Both the position numbers and the translations under genes were made by a program. A stretch of DNA of 64,000 bases from Prevotella heparinolytica. GTDB lineage: Bacteria; Bacteroidota; Bacteroidia; Bacteroidales; Bacteroidaceae. Every line of letters starts with the position of its first letter. The first letter of the stretch is position 1. Positions 27,090 to 36,744 of this stretch are shown piece by piece. Location of the stretch: contig NZ_SLXB01000012.1 in assembly GCF_004342845.1 (NCBI RefSeq), forward strand, positions 32,584-96,583, written 5' to 3'. Under the pieces are notes generated by a model. It was not told the DNA's origin and did no database searches. It saw only the letters and a program-made list of their open reading frames with translations.

Positions 27090-28040
27090 TTAGTCCAAGG
27101 GATAGGCGTCGAAAGCAAACAACTCAGTTGACAAATACCGTTCGCCCGTGTCGGGCAATAGGGTGACAATCGTTTTGCCTGCAAATTCGGGACGTGCAGC
27201 CAATAACCGTGCCGCATATACCGCCGCACCGGATGAGATGCCGGCCAGCAGGCCTTCGGTGGCGGCCAGCTCGCGCCCCGTACGGATGGCTTCGTCGTCA
27301 GGAACCGGAACCACTTCGTCTACCACGGAGGCGTCATAAATGGAAGGAATAAAGTTGGCGCCGATGCCCTGAATGCGGTGCGGTGCGTCGTCTCCTCCTT
27401 CCAATACCGGAGAGGATGCCGGCTCCACAGCAACAATATAGACATCGGGGTTGTGTCTCTTCAGGGCGCGTGCCACTCCGCAGACAGTGCCGCCTGTGCC
27501 TACGCCTGCCACAAAGACGTCGACCCTACCTTCCGTATCCGCCCATATCTCTTCGCCCGTGGTTTGTTCGTGGGCTTTTGCGTTCGCCGGGTTCTCGAAC
27601 TGCTGCAAAATAACCGCTTCCGGTATCGCGTCTCGCAGTTCCTTTGCCTTGGCAATGGAGCCTGCCATACCTGCCAGTCCGTCAGTTAGCACAATTTCCG
27701 CACCTAAGGCCTTTAGCAGGTTACGGCGTTCCAGACTCATTGTCTCGGGCATCGTCAAAATCAGCCGATACCCCTTGATGGTTGCCACCATGGCCAGTCC
27801 CACACCGGTATTGCCACTGGTGGGTTCTATAATGGTGGCGCCGGGCTTCAAAGCTCCGCGTGCTTCGGCATCTTCAATCATGGCAAAAGCCACACGGTCT
27901 TTCACGCTTCCCGCAGGATTGAAAGATTCCAATTTGGCCACTATATTGTTTTTCAGCCCGTATTTACGGCTGTAGCCGCACAATTCCATCATAGGTGTAT
28001 GCCCGATTAGCTCTGTCAGATTCTTTGCTATTCTTGCCAT
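27090..28040 (-). CDS. cysK: Cysteine synthase (O-acetylserine sulfhydrylase)
   Basis: A 316-residue PLP enzyme making cysteine from O-acetylserine and sulfide. The PLP lysine is K47 in NPAGSVKDR; PTSGNTGVGLA binds the substrate carboxylate, and GVGTGGTVCG binds the PLP phosphate. The length is normal for the CysK/CysM group. It lacks the C-terminal CBS domain of cystathionine beta-synthase. First gene of a likely pair with the TPR protein. Confidence 0.95.
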   Translation of the reverse strand: MARIAKNLTELIGHTPMMELCGYSRKYGLKNNIVAKLESFNPAGSVKDRVAFAMIEDAEARGALKPGATIIEPTSGNTGVGLAMVATIKGYRLILTMPETMSLERRNLLKALGAEIVLTDGLAGMAGSIAKAKELRDAIPEAVILQQFENPANAKAHEQTTGEEIWADTEGRVDVFVAGVGTGGTVCGVARALKRHNPDVYIVAVEPASSPVLEGGDDAPHRIQGIGANFIPSIYDASVVDEVVPVPDDEAIRTGRELAATEGLLAGISSGAAVYAARLLAARPEFAGKTIVTLLPDTGERYLSTELFAFDAYPLD

Positions 28041-28533
28041 AATCAGTTCTGTATATATTTTACTTATCCTCCATTATCGGCATCCGTCGCGCGAGACGGG
28101 CGTCGTTCGGATGCACGTTTGGTTATATGAAGGCAAAGATAGAAATTTATACGGAACAGAGGGCAGGAGTAGGGAGAATAAATAGCCTCTTGCCCCCTGT
28201 TGTGCCTCATTTGTCAGACACAAGTGTTTTGCACGACAGACACAAGTGTCTGTCATCTCAAACGTTTGTACCTGAGAAAACCGGTGATTGCTTGTTTGTA
28301 ATCGACAGTAAATCAGCCTCTTTTCTATAAGGTCTTTTGAGATGGCAAGAGCAAGGATACAATTCTGTGCCATAAGCGTGTTTGGTAAGAAAGAACCGTT
28401 TCTTCCTTACCAAACAGGGAAGGCACGGAATTCATAGATTGACGATGAACCCATGAAACTTCGTGCCTTCTGAAAAGTTTATAAATACGTGGTGTGTCGG
28501 TACACCTTTATGCTTTGTCCTCTCCCGGTAAGA
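28041..28533. other. Gap with 22-bp array and two hairpins
   Basis: Contains the array at 28,215-28,280 and two nested hairpins 28,378-28,472: TGTTTGGTAAG pairs with CTTACCAAACA, and GAAGGCACG pairs with CGTGCCTTC. These lie just beyond the acyl-CoA dehydrogenase stop and may terminate the etf operon. Otherwise nothing is visible. Confidence 0.6.
28215..28280. repeat. 22-bp palindromic tandem repeat array
   Basis: Units start at 28,215, 28,237 and 28,259 (CAGACACAAG, CAGACACAAG, then the diverged CAAACGTTTG), 22 bp apart. The middle unit shares a 20-bp palindrome (GACAGACAC-AA-GTGTCTGTC) with the array at 6655. Confidence 0.85.
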
Positions 28534-30240
28534 TTACTTGCGGTAGCTTTCCAACTCTTCGGCCTTGAACTTGCGAATGAAGTTGAAGTGTTTCTCTACT
28601 TCGGCTTCGGCATAGTTCACATAAACCAAAGCCGATTTGCCGAACAGTTCCGGCGCTTTTGTGGCATCTTGGATAATCAGATGCGACATCACGCATACGG
28701 CGGCCATCTCGTACAGGCGACGGGCCATGAAGTCCAGCAGCTCCTGGTTGGTGGTTTCTTTCACGGCATTGGTGCAGGCATCCAGCTTGTTTGCCATTTC
28801 CTGCACACGCTCCATCAGCGGTTGTGTTTCCGCACTGCAAGGGATGGTTTCATAGTCGCGCAGGGTGGCGATGTACGAACCGTTCGTCACATAGCGGATG
28901 GCAGCCACGGTCTGCAACTGCGTGGTACCCTCGTAGATGGAGGTAATACGTGCGTCGCGATAGATACGCTGGCAGGCATATTCCAGCATGAAACCGGAAC
29001 CGCCGTGAATCTGGATGCAGTCGTATGCGTTTTGGTTGGCATACTCGGAGTTCATACCTTTGGCCAGCGGAGTAAAGGCGTCGGCCAGTTTGGCATATTT
29101 CTTCTGCTCCTGACGTTCTTCGGGAGTGAGTTTGCGTTCGCGGGCAATGTCGTCTAATGCTTTGTAGATGTCTACATAGCGTGAAGTCTGATACAGCAAT
29201 GCGCGCCCTGCATCCAGTTTGGCTTTCATGATGGCCAGCATGTCATATACGGCAGGAAACTCGATGATGGCTTTGCCGAACTGCTTGCGGTCTTTGGCAT
29301 ACGCCAGTCCTTCGTTATAGGCGGCCTGCGAAAGACCTACCGACTGAGCAGCAATACCCAAGCGGGCACCGTTCATCAGAGCCATGACATATTTTATCAG
29401 GCCGAGCTTGCGCTCGCCGCAAAGTTCTGCTTTGGCATTTTTATAAACCAACTCACAGGTGGGAGAGCCGTGGATACCTAACTTATTTTCGATACGACGC
29501 ACGTCTACGCCTCCTTCTCTCTTGTCGTAGATAAACATAGATAGGCCGCGACCGTCTTTCGTGCCTTCTTCCGAGCGCGCCAATACAAGATGCAAGTCGG
29601 CATCTCCGTTCGTAATGAAGCGCTTCACGCCGTTCAGACGCCAACAGTTGTTGGCTTCGTCATAGGTGGCTTTCAGCATGACGCTTTGCAGGTCTGAGCC
29701 GGCATCCGGCTCAGTCAAGTCCATCGACATGGTTTCTCCGGCACAGATGCGGGGGATGAAACGGCTGTGCTGGTCTTCGTTGCCGAATTCATAGAGCGTT
29801 TCTATACAGTCTTGCAGCGACCAGATATTCCCGAAGCCTGCATCGGCCGCGGCTACAATTTCGGCACACATGGTGTAGGGAGTAATCGGGAAGTTCAATC
29901 CGCCGAAACGTCGGGGCATGGTCATGCCGTTCAGTCCGGCTTTCACCATGGCATCGAGGTTCTGTTTAGTTCCGTCGGCGTATTCCACACGACCGTTAGC
30001 GCAGTGAGGGCCCTCTTCGTCTACACCTTCTGCATTGGGAGCAATGATTTCTCCTGTGATTTCTCCTGTGATTTCGAGCACTTTGTCATACGAGTCCATT
30101 ACGTCCGCATAGTCCTGCGGAGCGTAGTCGTACTTGTCTTTGTCTTGGTATCCGCGTTCTTTCAGTTCGCAGATACGTTCCATCATCGGATTGTTCAAGT
30201 GATACTTGAGTTCCGGTATTTCGGTATAAAAATTTGCCAT
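28534..30240 (-). CDS. Acyl-CoA dehydrogenase
   Basis: A 568-residue FAD enzyme that introduces a C2-C3 double bond in acyl-CoA and passes electrons to ETF. Clear elements are MDLTEPDAGSDLQSV, the FAD-binding KRFITNGDADLH, NGARLGIAAQSVGL, RKQFGKAIIEF, and the catalytic-glutamate segment IYEGTTQLQ. A C-terminal extension of about 120 residues is typical of the larger bacterial class. A 12-base tandem repeat codes for EITGEITGEI near residue 56. It is the last gene of the etfB-etfA-tonB-like operon, 10 bases after its neighbour. The acyl substrate is unknown. Confidence 0.92.
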   Translation of the reverse strand: MANFYTEIPELKYHLNNPMMERICELKERGYQDKDKYDYAPQDYADVMDSYDKVLEITGEITGEIIAPNAEGVDEEGPHCANGRVEYADGTKQNLDAMVKAGLNGMTMPRRFGGLNFPITPYTMCAEIVAAADAGFGNIWSLQDCIETLYEFGNEDQHSRFIPRICAGETMSMDLTEPDAGSDLQSVMLKATYDEANNCWRLNGVKRFITNGDADLHLVLARSEEGTKDGRGLSMFIYDKREGGVDVRRIENKLGIHGSPTCELVYKNAKAELCGERKLGLIKYVMALMNGARLGIAAQSVGLSQAAYNEGLAYAKDRKQFGKAIIEFPAVYDMLAIMKAKLDAGRALLYQTSRYVDIYKALDDIARERKLTPEERQEQKKYAKLADAFTPLAKGMNSEYANQNAYDCIQIHGGSGFMLEYACQRIYRDARITSIYEGTTQLQTVAAIRYVTNGSYIATLRDYETIPCSAETQPLMERVQEMANKLDACTNAVKETTNQELLDFMARRLYEMAAVCVMSHLIIQDATKAPELFGKSALVYVNYAEAEVEKHFNFIRKFKAEELESYRK

Positions 30241-30250
30241 AATTTATTGA

Positions 30251-31072
30251 TTATTTAGGTGTTGTAAAGTATATAGGCACTACAAAACGGACATTCTTTG
30301 CTTTTCCATCTTGATAGCCAGGTAACCAACGATGGGCCTTTGCAATGGAATTGAAAGCTCTTATGGCCTCACTATCAATGTCGTGACGCACAGACTGGAG
30401 TATTTGGGGATTGACCATCTTTCCTTCAGTATCAACGGTGAACTGCAAGAGGACTCTTCCTTCCACTTTTTTCTTTCGGGCTTTTTCCGGATATATTATT
30501 ATATTTGTTATCAGTTCTCTGATTGTTTGTATACCTCCGGGAAATGATGGAAATCTAAAATACGGCTGGTGCTCTATTTCTGTTCCGCTTTCATCAAATA
30601 ATTTCCCATTGGTACATTCGTTATTCGAATAGTCTTCTTCTCTGTGAAGTTTGCCATCAGGATAATATTGCAGGAGTTTTCCGTTAAGCCTTCCGTTTTT
30701 ATAGTTCATAACAAAATGTATTGAGCTGTTAGGATAATACGTTATTGCTTCTCCTTCTAACTTGTTATTGCTATATACTTCTGTCAGACTGTCCTTACCA
30801 TTTGCATGAAAAGCAATATGTATCCCTTCTCTTATCCTTCTGCGAGGATTACTGTTATAGTCTGAGAAGTGCCAAATATCTTTTTTCTGCCCTTCCAAAG
30901 TGTATTCTTCTACCTTGATACTATTGGGGCTTGTTTGAGCGACAAGTGCGTATCTGATTGCTTTGGTCGAGTCAGCTATCCATTGATCGTTTTTGTCCAG
31001 CCAGACTTTCTCTTGGGTAAAGGCGGAAGACATACTTGAAAGAAGAGTAAATATAAGAATCAGTCTTTTCAT
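30251..31072 (-). CDS. YwqK-repeat and TonB C-terminal protein
   Basis: A 273-residue exported protein (signal MKRLILIFTLLSSMSSAFTQ). Residues 60-165 contain YwqK/MORN-like repeats (EGIHIAFHANGKDSL, LEGEAITYYPNSSIHF, LNGKLLQYYPDGKL). Residues 175-270 form a TonB C-terminal domain (FPSFPGGIQTIRELI, YPEKARKKKVEGRVLLQFTV). It lacks the N-terminal membrane anchor and proline-rich linker of true TonB, so it is probably not a transducer. Such proteins are common in Bacteroides with unknown roles. It sits in the middle of a flavin electron-transfer operon, an unexpected place. Confidence 0.78.
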   Translation of the reverse strand: MKRLILIFTLLSSMSSAFTQEKVWLDKNDQWIADSTKAIRYALVAQTSPNSIKVEEYTLEGQKKDIWHFSDYNSNPRRRIREGIHIAFHANGKDSLTEVYSNNKLEGEAITYYPNSSIHFVMNYKNGRLNGKLLQYYPDGKLHREEDYSNNECTNGKLFDESGTEIEHQPYFRFPSFPGGIQTIRELITNIIIYPEKARKKKVEGRVLLQFTVDTEGKMVNPQILQSVRHDIDSEAIRAFNSIAKAHRWLPGYQDGKAKNVRFVVPIYFTTPK

Positions 31073-31086
31073 GATTACCTTTATTA

Positions 31087-32106
31087 TTACTTGCTGTTCT
31101 GTTTATAATACTTAATCATCTTCGGTATCACCTCTTCCACCGACCCGTTGATGACGTAGTCGGCAATGGCATTGATGGGAGCATTCTCGTCGTTGTTCAC
31201 GGAGATGATGATGCCGCTGTCCTGCATGCCGGCGATGTGCTGTATTTGTCCGCTGATGCCGCAGGCGATGTACAGCTTCGGACGAACCGTTACGCCCGTC
31301 TGTCCGATTTGGCGGTCATGGTCGGCATAGCCTGCGTCGACGGCGGCGCGACTGGCACCTACTTCCGCATGCAGTTCCTTAGCCAACTCGAATAGCAGGT
31401 CGAAGTTCTCGCGACTGCCCATTCCATAGCCGCCGGCAATCACGATGGGAGCGCCTTTCAGATTGTGTTTGGCTTTCTCCACATGTCGGTCTATTACCTT
31501 TACTACATAGTCCGTTTCGTGAACATATTTGGCTACATCGTGCTTAATTACTTGGCCTTTATAGGCAGCATCGACGATTTCTTTCTTCATCACGCCCTCC
31601 CGCACGGTTGCCATTTGCGGACGGTGTTCGGGGTTTACAATCGTGGCGACGATATTGCCACCGAATGCGGGGCGGATTTGGTACAACAAGTCTTTGTAAG
31701 TCTTACCTTCTTTCTTGTCCTCGTGGTCGCCGATTTCGAGTGAGGTGCAGTCGGCTGTCAGCCCGCTGGTCAGGGCGGAAGATACGCGCGGGCCGAGGTC
31801 GCGGCCGATGACCGTGGCGCCCATCAGGCAGATTTGCGGTTTTTCTTCCTTGAACAGATTGATGAGAACCGAAGAGTGGGGGAGGGAAGTATAGGGAAAC
31901 AGCCCCGGAGCGTCGAAGACGTGGAGTTTGTCTACACCATAGGGCAATACTTGCTTTTCAATGCCTGCCAGATTGCTTCCGGCTGCTACTGCTTCCAGTT
32001 GGCAGCCCAATTGGTTGGCTAATTTACGACCTTTGGTCAGGAGTTCGAGACTGACGTCGGCAACCGTTGTGCCTTCTATCTCTAAATATACAAATACGTT
32101 GTTCAT
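31087..32106 (-). CDS. etfA: Electron transfer flavoprotein alpha subunit
   Basis: The 339-residue FAD-binding ETF subunit. The C-terminal FAD domain is clear: IVIAGGYGMGSRENF, GASRAAVDAGYADHDRQIGQTG and YIACGISGQIQHIAGM. It pairs with EtfB to carry electrons from the acyl-CoA dehydrogenase. Four bases separate it from etfB and 14 from the TonB-like gene. Confidence 0.94.
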   Translation of the reverse strand: MNNVFVYLEIEGTTVADVSLELLTKGRKLANQLGCQLEAVAAGSNLAGIEKQVLPYGVDKLHVFDAPGLFPYTSLPHSSVLINLFKEEKPQICLMGATVIGRDLGPRVSSALTSGLTADCTSLEIGDHEDKKEGKTYKDLLYQIRPAFGGNIVATIVNPEHRPQMATVREGVMKKEIVDAAYKGQVIKHDVAKYVHETDYVVKVIDRHVEKAKHNLKGAPIVIAGGYGMGSRENFDLLFELAKELHAEVGASRAAVDAGYADHDRQIGQTGVTVRPKLYIACGISGQIQHIAGMQDSGIIISVNNDENAPINAIADYVINGSVEEVIPKMIKYYKQNSK

Positions 32107-32110
32107 AATC

Positions 32111-33004
32111 TTATCCTATCGTATGGTTGGCTAACAGTTCAACAATCAAATCTTCCACATCCTTGTCGCTGCCTGTCAGCGTTTTGCTTTCTTTGGCTTG
32201 GAATGAAATGTTCTGAATGGTTTTCACTTTGGTGGGCGAACCGCTCAGACCACATTGCACAAGGTCGCCCTCGACGTCGGCAACGCTCCACTCCGTGATG
32301 TTCAGATAGGGATATTTCTCATAAAGGTCGGCATAAGCCAATTCGGCGCCCTCTTTGGCAATGGCTGCTTTCTCTTGTGCACCGAGGGCACGTTTGTATT
32401 TCTGCACCAGCTTGGCGTTGCGCGGACGGCAGGGAGCCGCACTCCCGTTCACGGTGATGACGATAGGCAGAGGAGCTTCCACGGTCTCCACACCGCCGTC
32501 GATATGACGTTTCACGGTGATTTTCCCGACAGCTTTGTCCACATCCAGAATCTCTTCCGCATAGGTCACCTGTGTCAGTCCTAATTTTTCGGCCACTTGC
32601 GGCCCTACTTGTGCCGTATCGCCGTCGATGGCTTGGCGTCCGCCGACGATTATATCACAATCGCCTATTTTTCTGATGGCAGTGGCAAGGGCATACGACG
32701 TGGCAAGGGTATCTGCACCGGCAAAAGCGCGGTCGGTCAGCAGATAGCCGTTGTCGGCACCACGGTAAAGTCCTTCACGAATAATTTCGGCTGCCCGTCC
32801 CGGCCCCATGGTCAGAAGGGTCACGGTAGAGCCCGGATGTTCATCTTTCAGTCGAAGGGCTTGTTCAAGAGCGTTCAGGTCTTCGGGGTTGAAGATGGCG
32901 GGTAGCGCCGCGCGGTTGATGGTTCCGTCGGCTTTCATGGCATCTTTCCCGACGTTGCGTGTGTCGGGAACTTGTTTTGCCAATACAACAATTTTCAAAC
33001 TCAT
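32111..33004 (-). CDS. etfB: Electron transfer flavoprotein beta subunit
   Basis: The 297-residue ETF subunit, with KQVPDTRNVG at the N-terminus and the nucleotide-binding GGRQAIDGDTAQVGPQVAEKLG at about 121-142. With EtfA and the dehydrogenase it forms a Bcd-Etf type system. Whether it bifurcates to ferredoxin cannot be told. First gene of the operon, with a good promoter upstream. Confidence 0.94.
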   Translation of the reverse strand: MSLKIVVLAKQVPDTRNVGKDAMKADGTINRAALPAIFNPEDLNALEQALRLKDEHPGSTVTLLTMGPGRAAEIIREGLYRGADNGYLLTDRAFAGADTLATSYALATAIRKIGDCDIIVGGRQAIDGDTAQVGPQVAEKLGLTQVTYAEEILDVDKAVGKITVKRHIDGGVETVEAPLPIVITVNGSAAPCRPRNAKLVQKYKRALGAQEKAAIAKEGAELAYADLYEKYPYLNITEWSVADVEGDLVQCGLSGSPTKVKTIQNISFQAKESKTLTGSDKDVEDLIVELLANHTIG

Positions 33005-33112
33005 GCTATTAGTTATTAGTATTAGTGTTTCTCTGTCAGTACCGGGGAAATAGGAGTAGTGAGAGAAGAATTCCTGCTACTGAATTTGTCCGGTTAACTC
33101 ATTATCAGCGTG

Positions 33113-33143
33113 CAAATTTACGCAAAGAGTTGAGTTTGGCAAG
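33113..33143 (-). promoter_or_regulatory. Promoter for the etfBA operon
   Basis: Minus strand TAAATTTG (33,113-33,120) with CTTG (33,140-33,143), 19 bases upstream. The -7 match is exact and the -33 box has one mismatch. The divergent gene at 33,306 shows only a weak TATATTCG before it, and nothing else is seen in this 300-base gap. Confidence 0.6.
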
Positions 33144-33305
33144 AAAAAGGGGTGAAAAATGCACAAACCGCTAAAATCTGAGCAAGAAGGAAAAAGAAGC
33201 TTATTCGTATAGAAAAAAGACCTGTTGGTAGAAATTATTTCTTTTCGTTGCCTCTTCCCGCTATATTCGCTGTGGAAAGTTAGAGTTTATTTAAAACCAA
33301 GCGAT

Positions 33306-35216
33306 ATGAAAAAAGAGATTTTAATGGCTACATGCCTTTGCTTGTGCGTGGCATGTGCAACGGATGATCCCATAGGGGATTGGAATGATAGCGATACGCA
33401 GGAAAGCGGTAGTGCAAGTGGTGGAGAGGAGAATTCTTCCGGGGGATCGCTCGCATCAGTCTATTCGCTCAACTTTGATGTGTCATGGGACGATGTGGCA
33501 GACGATGCATTTGTGGATGCTGCTGAAACGGTTGTTACCGACAGTTCTGACGATGAGTATGACGATTATGTGGAGAACTCCGCTTTTTCTTCGGTGATAA
33601 AAATTGTATATGCCGACGGTTCTGCTACCGTATCGGGAGATGTTGCGGGCGTCACAGTCACTGTAGAGGGGGCTTATGTCACTGTAAACTCTACCGTGGG
33701 AGGTGTGGAGTATCAGCTTAGCGGTTCTGCATCAGACGGCGCATTGAAGGTTTATAGCGAAAAGAAATTCAAGCTTACCCTTGACGGAGTGAGTCTGACC
33801 AGTACGAAAGGGGCTGCCATCAACATTCAGAGCAAGAAACGCATCTTTGTGGAGAGTGCTGCGGGTACGGTAAACAACCTGACCGATGCTGTTTCATATA
33901 CCAACAATGTGGATGGTGAGGATCAGAAGGCTTGCTTGTTTGCCGAGGGGCAGCTCATCTTTAGCGGAACCGGATTACTTACAGTGAATGGTAACTATAA
34001 ACATGGCATTTGTAGCGATGATTACATCCGTTTGCGTAGCGGCAGCCGTATCGTGGTGGCTTCAGCCCCCAAAGATGCTTTGCATGCCAATGAGAATATC
34101 ATCGTGGGAGGGGGATTGCTCAAACTCACACCTTCCGGTGATGGGCTGGATTGCGAGGAGGGAGGTATCGATATTCGTGGCGGATTGCTGAAAGCAAACA
34201 TTACGGGTACTGCCTCCAAGGGCATTAAAGCTACGACGGATATTACCCTTAGTGGCGGACAGATGATACTTCTTACTTTGGGAGATGCCGAATATGATTC
34301 TGACGATAATGACCTTAGTTCTGCTGCCGGTATAAAATGCGACGGCAACCTGACCGTGAGCGGAGCTTCCGTATTCATCAAGAGTACCGGTGCGGCAGGC
34401 AAGGGTATTAACTGCGACGGCATGTTTACCATGACCGACGGTATGCTGAGAATTATTACCACCGGCAAGCAATACATCTACGGCAGCCTTGACTCTTCGC
34501 CTAAAGGCTTAAAGGCAGACGGGATACTCACCATTTCGGGCGGTAGCGTATGGGTACGCACTACCGGAGGTGAAGGCAGCGAAGGTATCGAAAGTAAGAG
34601 TACGCTTGTCATCAACAACGGAGATGTGCGTGTTTATGCTTATGACGACTGTATCAATGCCACTACAAGCATCGCTGTGAATGGTGGTACTGTTTACTGC
34701 TATAGTAGCGGCAATGATGGCATTGATTCCAACGGTACGCTTACCGTGACAGGAGGAACAATCGTATCGTGCGGAACTGCCAGTCCCGAAGAAGGCTTCG
34801 ACTGCGATCAAAATACGTTCAAGATTACAGGTGGCACACTGATTGGTGTGGGTGGCAGCACCAGTATGCCTACAAGCAGTGTATGCACGCAACGTTCCGT
34901 AGTCTACGGAGGTTCGGGTAGTGGCGGTACACTTGTCAGTGTGGCAGCGTCGGACGGTACGCATGTCATGTCTTTCACCCTTCCGCGTGCTTATAGCCAA
35001 ATGACAATGCTCTTCAGCAGTGCCAAACTGGCACATGACACCGGATACACGATATATACCGGTGGCAGTGTGAGTGGCGGTAACTCCTATTGCGGTCTGA
35101 CTACGGGTGGCACTTATAAAGTCGGCACACAAATCGGAACTTTTACGGCAAGCAGTATGGTGACGTCGGTGGGAAGCACTTCCGGTGGGGGTGGATTCCC
35201 CGGTGGGAGAAAATAA
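33306..35216 (+). CDS. Carbohydrate-binding (DUF4353-type) lipoprotein
   Basis: A 636-residue lipoprotein: the lipobox CVAC puts the lipid on C17, followed by ATDD, an acidic stretch that in Bacteroides favours surface export. Residues 20-55 are a Ser/Gly/Asp linker. Residues 85-600 are repetitive and beta-helix-like, with phrases such as LTVNGNYKHGI, LKADGILTISGGSVWVRTT and GNDGIDSNGTLTVTGG, matching the Cthe_2159-like carbohydrate-binding family (PF14262). It ends in GGGGFPGGRK. Ligand probably acidic polysaccharide, by family only. The start at 33,306 is chosen for its signal peptide; the open frame from 33,225 is not signal-like. Confidence 0.85.
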   Translation: MKKEILMATCLCLCVACATDDPIGDWNDSDTQESGSASGGEENSSGGSLASVYSLNFDVSWDDVADDAFVDAAETVVTDSSDDEYDDYVENSAFSSVIKIVYADGSATVSGDVAGVTVTVEGAYVTVNSTVGGVEYQLSGSASDGALKVYSEKKFKLTLDGVSLTSTKGAAINIQSKKRIFVESAAGTVNNLTDAVSYTNNVDGEDQKACLFAEGQLIFSGTGLLTVNGNYKHGICSDDYIRLRSGSRIVVASAPKDALHANENIIVGGGLLKLTPSGDGLDCEEGGIDIRGGLLKANITGTASKGIKATTDITLSGGQMILLTLGDAEYDSDDNDLSSAAGIKCDGNLTVSGASVFIKSTGAAGKGINCDGMFTMTDGMLRIITTGKQYIYGSLDSSPKGLKADGILTISGGSVWVRTTGGEGSEGIESKSTLVINNGDVRVYAYDDCINATTSIAVNGGTVYCYSSGNDGIDSNGTLTVTGGTIVSCGTASPEEGFDCDQNTFKITGGTLIGVGGSTSMPTSSVCTQRSVVYGGSGSGGTLVSVAASDGTHVMSFTLPRAYSQMTMLFSSAKLAHDTGYTIYTGGSVSGGNSYCGLTTGGTYKVGTQIGTFTASSMVTSVGSTSGGGGFPGGRK

Positions 35217-35235
35217 AAAAGCAGAAGCACATAAG

Positions 35236-35289
35236 AGCCTGTTTGAATTTTACTCTGTATTCTTTTGAGTAAAATTCAAACAGGCTTTA
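35236..35289. terminator. Perfect 20-bp stem terminator
   Basis: AGCCTGTTTGAATTTTACTC (35,236-35,255) and its exact complement (35,267-35,286) flank an 11-base loop, with TTTAA after. It follows the lipoprotein gene. A related but looser hairpin (GCGCCTGTTTAAAT) lies at 59,862, suggesting a dispersed terminator family. Confidence 0.85.
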
Positions 35290-35409
35290 AGAACAGCGTA
35301 CTGAAAGAAACGGGAAATGGCTCAGCCCTAAATCTAAACGTCTATCTTTTCCTGTTCTTATGTTCTTCTGCCTGAATCAAGAAGCTCTTTTTCTTGCCAA
35401 TTGATTGAT

Positions 35410-36621
35410 TTACTTCAAGCCAAGTTTCTTGGCAATTTCTTTGGGAAGCGCTTTTTTGTTCACCAAGATGTTCATGGTTTTGTAGCGGGCAAAAGCTTTG
35501 GAAGCATACCACAAACCTTCATATTTTCCGGCTTTGCCCCAAGAGTTCTTTACCATATAGTAATCGTTTCCTTCTTGGTCTTTGGCGGTACCGTATATCA
35601 GCATGCCGTGGTCATCGGTGGTTTCCCAATTATCGTAGGCCTCCTGGCGTTCTTCCTGCGTGCACCATTTCTGAGGCTGGGGCTTGCTGTTCAGCTTCTT
35701 CTCTGCGGGTTTCATCTTCAGCCAGTGAGCCATGTCCGAACCACTGAGTTCCTGTACTTTGTCTGCATCGGGCATCACAGCGACGCCATCGCGGGTAAAT
35801 CCGTCTTCGCTGACATCGGCTCCCCACGCGATGGGATAACCATTGGCAATGGCATTGTCGAATACCTGCATCAACTCGTCGATGGGCAGGTTGTACGAGC
35901 GTGCCCAGCGCCAATTGTCCTGAATTTCAAGAACAAACGATTCATAGAACGGATGATGGGTGTAGGAAGTCAGTGAGATGTAGTCGTCAGGATTCAGACC
36001 GGTAGATTGGTAGAAAGACTGCGGGGTGTATGTTTTCCCTTGATAAGTGAATGTCTCAGGACACTCGCCCAAATAGATGTTGTGGATGGCGGAGATAGCC
36101 TTTTTCCACAAAGGTTGGCGGCCGGCATCGGTCTGCAACTTACGCAGTTTTCCTTTGGCAATGGCAGCTACCACGGCGTCTGAAACTGCCGAAAGTTCTG
36201 TGTGGTTGCTCAGCGTATCGCCGTACATTACGCCCGGACGCATGGTCTCTTCGGGCACCAGTCCGAATGTCTTCATGCCATATATCACGTCATAGAAAGA
36301 ACCGCCTTGTGAGAAGGAAACATCTCCATGAGTACGCACGGCAGCATCTGCACGATCCAGATAAGTCTTGTGCACGATATACATTTCGGAGAAGTCGTAT
36401 TCTCCTTTTCCCATACGCAGCAGTTCCGATTCAAGGAAAGCTATACCGGAATAGCTCCAGCACGTACCGGCACGGTTCTGATTCTTGATAGAAGTGATGG
36501 GCAACTCTTTGACGGTTGTAAACACGAAGCCTTCTTCCGGCTTGTCTGTTTCCGGGGCATCCTGAGCTGTCATGTTCAGGCTCAGCAATCCCAAAGCGGC
36601 AATCAGTATAGGTTTTTTCAT
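35410..36621 (-). CDS. Exported C1-family cysteine peptidase (PepC-like)
   Basis: A 403-residue papain-superfamily protease of the C1B (bleomycin hydrolase/aminopeptidase C) type, with a signal peptide (MKKPILIAALGLLSLNMTAQ). The catalytic cysteine is C54 in NRAGTCWSYSG; His and Asn come in DDHGMLIYG and MVKNSWGKAG. True PepC enzymes are cytoplasmic, so the signal peptide places this one in the periplasm. Likely role: trimming imported peptides. Divergent from the patatin gene, with TATATTTG (36,660-36,667, minus) as the likely -7 box. Confidence 0.9.
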   Translation of the reverse strand: MKKPILIAALGLLSLNMTAQDAPETDKPEEGFVFTTVKELPITSIKNQNRAGTCWSYSGIAFLESELLRMGKGEYDFSEMYIVHKTYLDRADAAVRTHGDVSFSQGGSFYDVIYGMKTFGLVPEETMRPGVMYGDTLSNHTELSAVSDAVVAAIAKGKLRKLQTDAGRQPLWKKAISAIHNIYLGECPETFTYQGKTYTPQSFYQSTGLNPDDYISLTSYTHHPFYESFVLEIQDNWRWARSYNLPIDELMQVFDNAIANGYPIAWGADVSEDGFTRDGVAVMPDADKVQELSGSDMAHWLKMKPAEKKLNSKPQPQKWCTQEERQEAYDNWETTDDHGMLIYGTAKDQEGNDYYMVKNSWGKAGKYEGLWYASKAFARYKTMNILVNKKALPKEIAKKLGLK

Positions 36622-36659
36622 TTTGATTAATTAATATATGAATAATTAGTTTGATGGCA

Positions 36660-36698
36660 CAAATATAATTAGAATATTATGAACAAAGTTTATCTTTG
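36660..36698. promoter_or_regulatory. Divergent -7 boxes for C1 peptidase and patatin genes
   Basis: TATATTTG on the minus strand (36,660-36,667) faces the peptidase gene, and TATCTTTG on the plus strand (36,691-36,698) faces the patatin gene. Both match TAnnTTTG. A TTTG on the minus strand (36,684-36,687) is 16 bases from the first, slightly short. No -33 was seen for the second. Confidence 0.45.
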
Positions 36699-36744
36699 AG
36701 GCGCAAAATGACATTTAAATAACAATTAATCTGTTTTTTATAAT

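Noticed and set aside
26222-27229. Longer TPR frame starting in cysK
   Set aside because: The extra 51 residues overlap cysK, and the signal peptide starts at 27,076.
34509-35132. 207-codon minus-strand frame in the lipoprotein gene
   Set aside because: Produced by the repetitive sequence of the real gene; composition is not protein-like.
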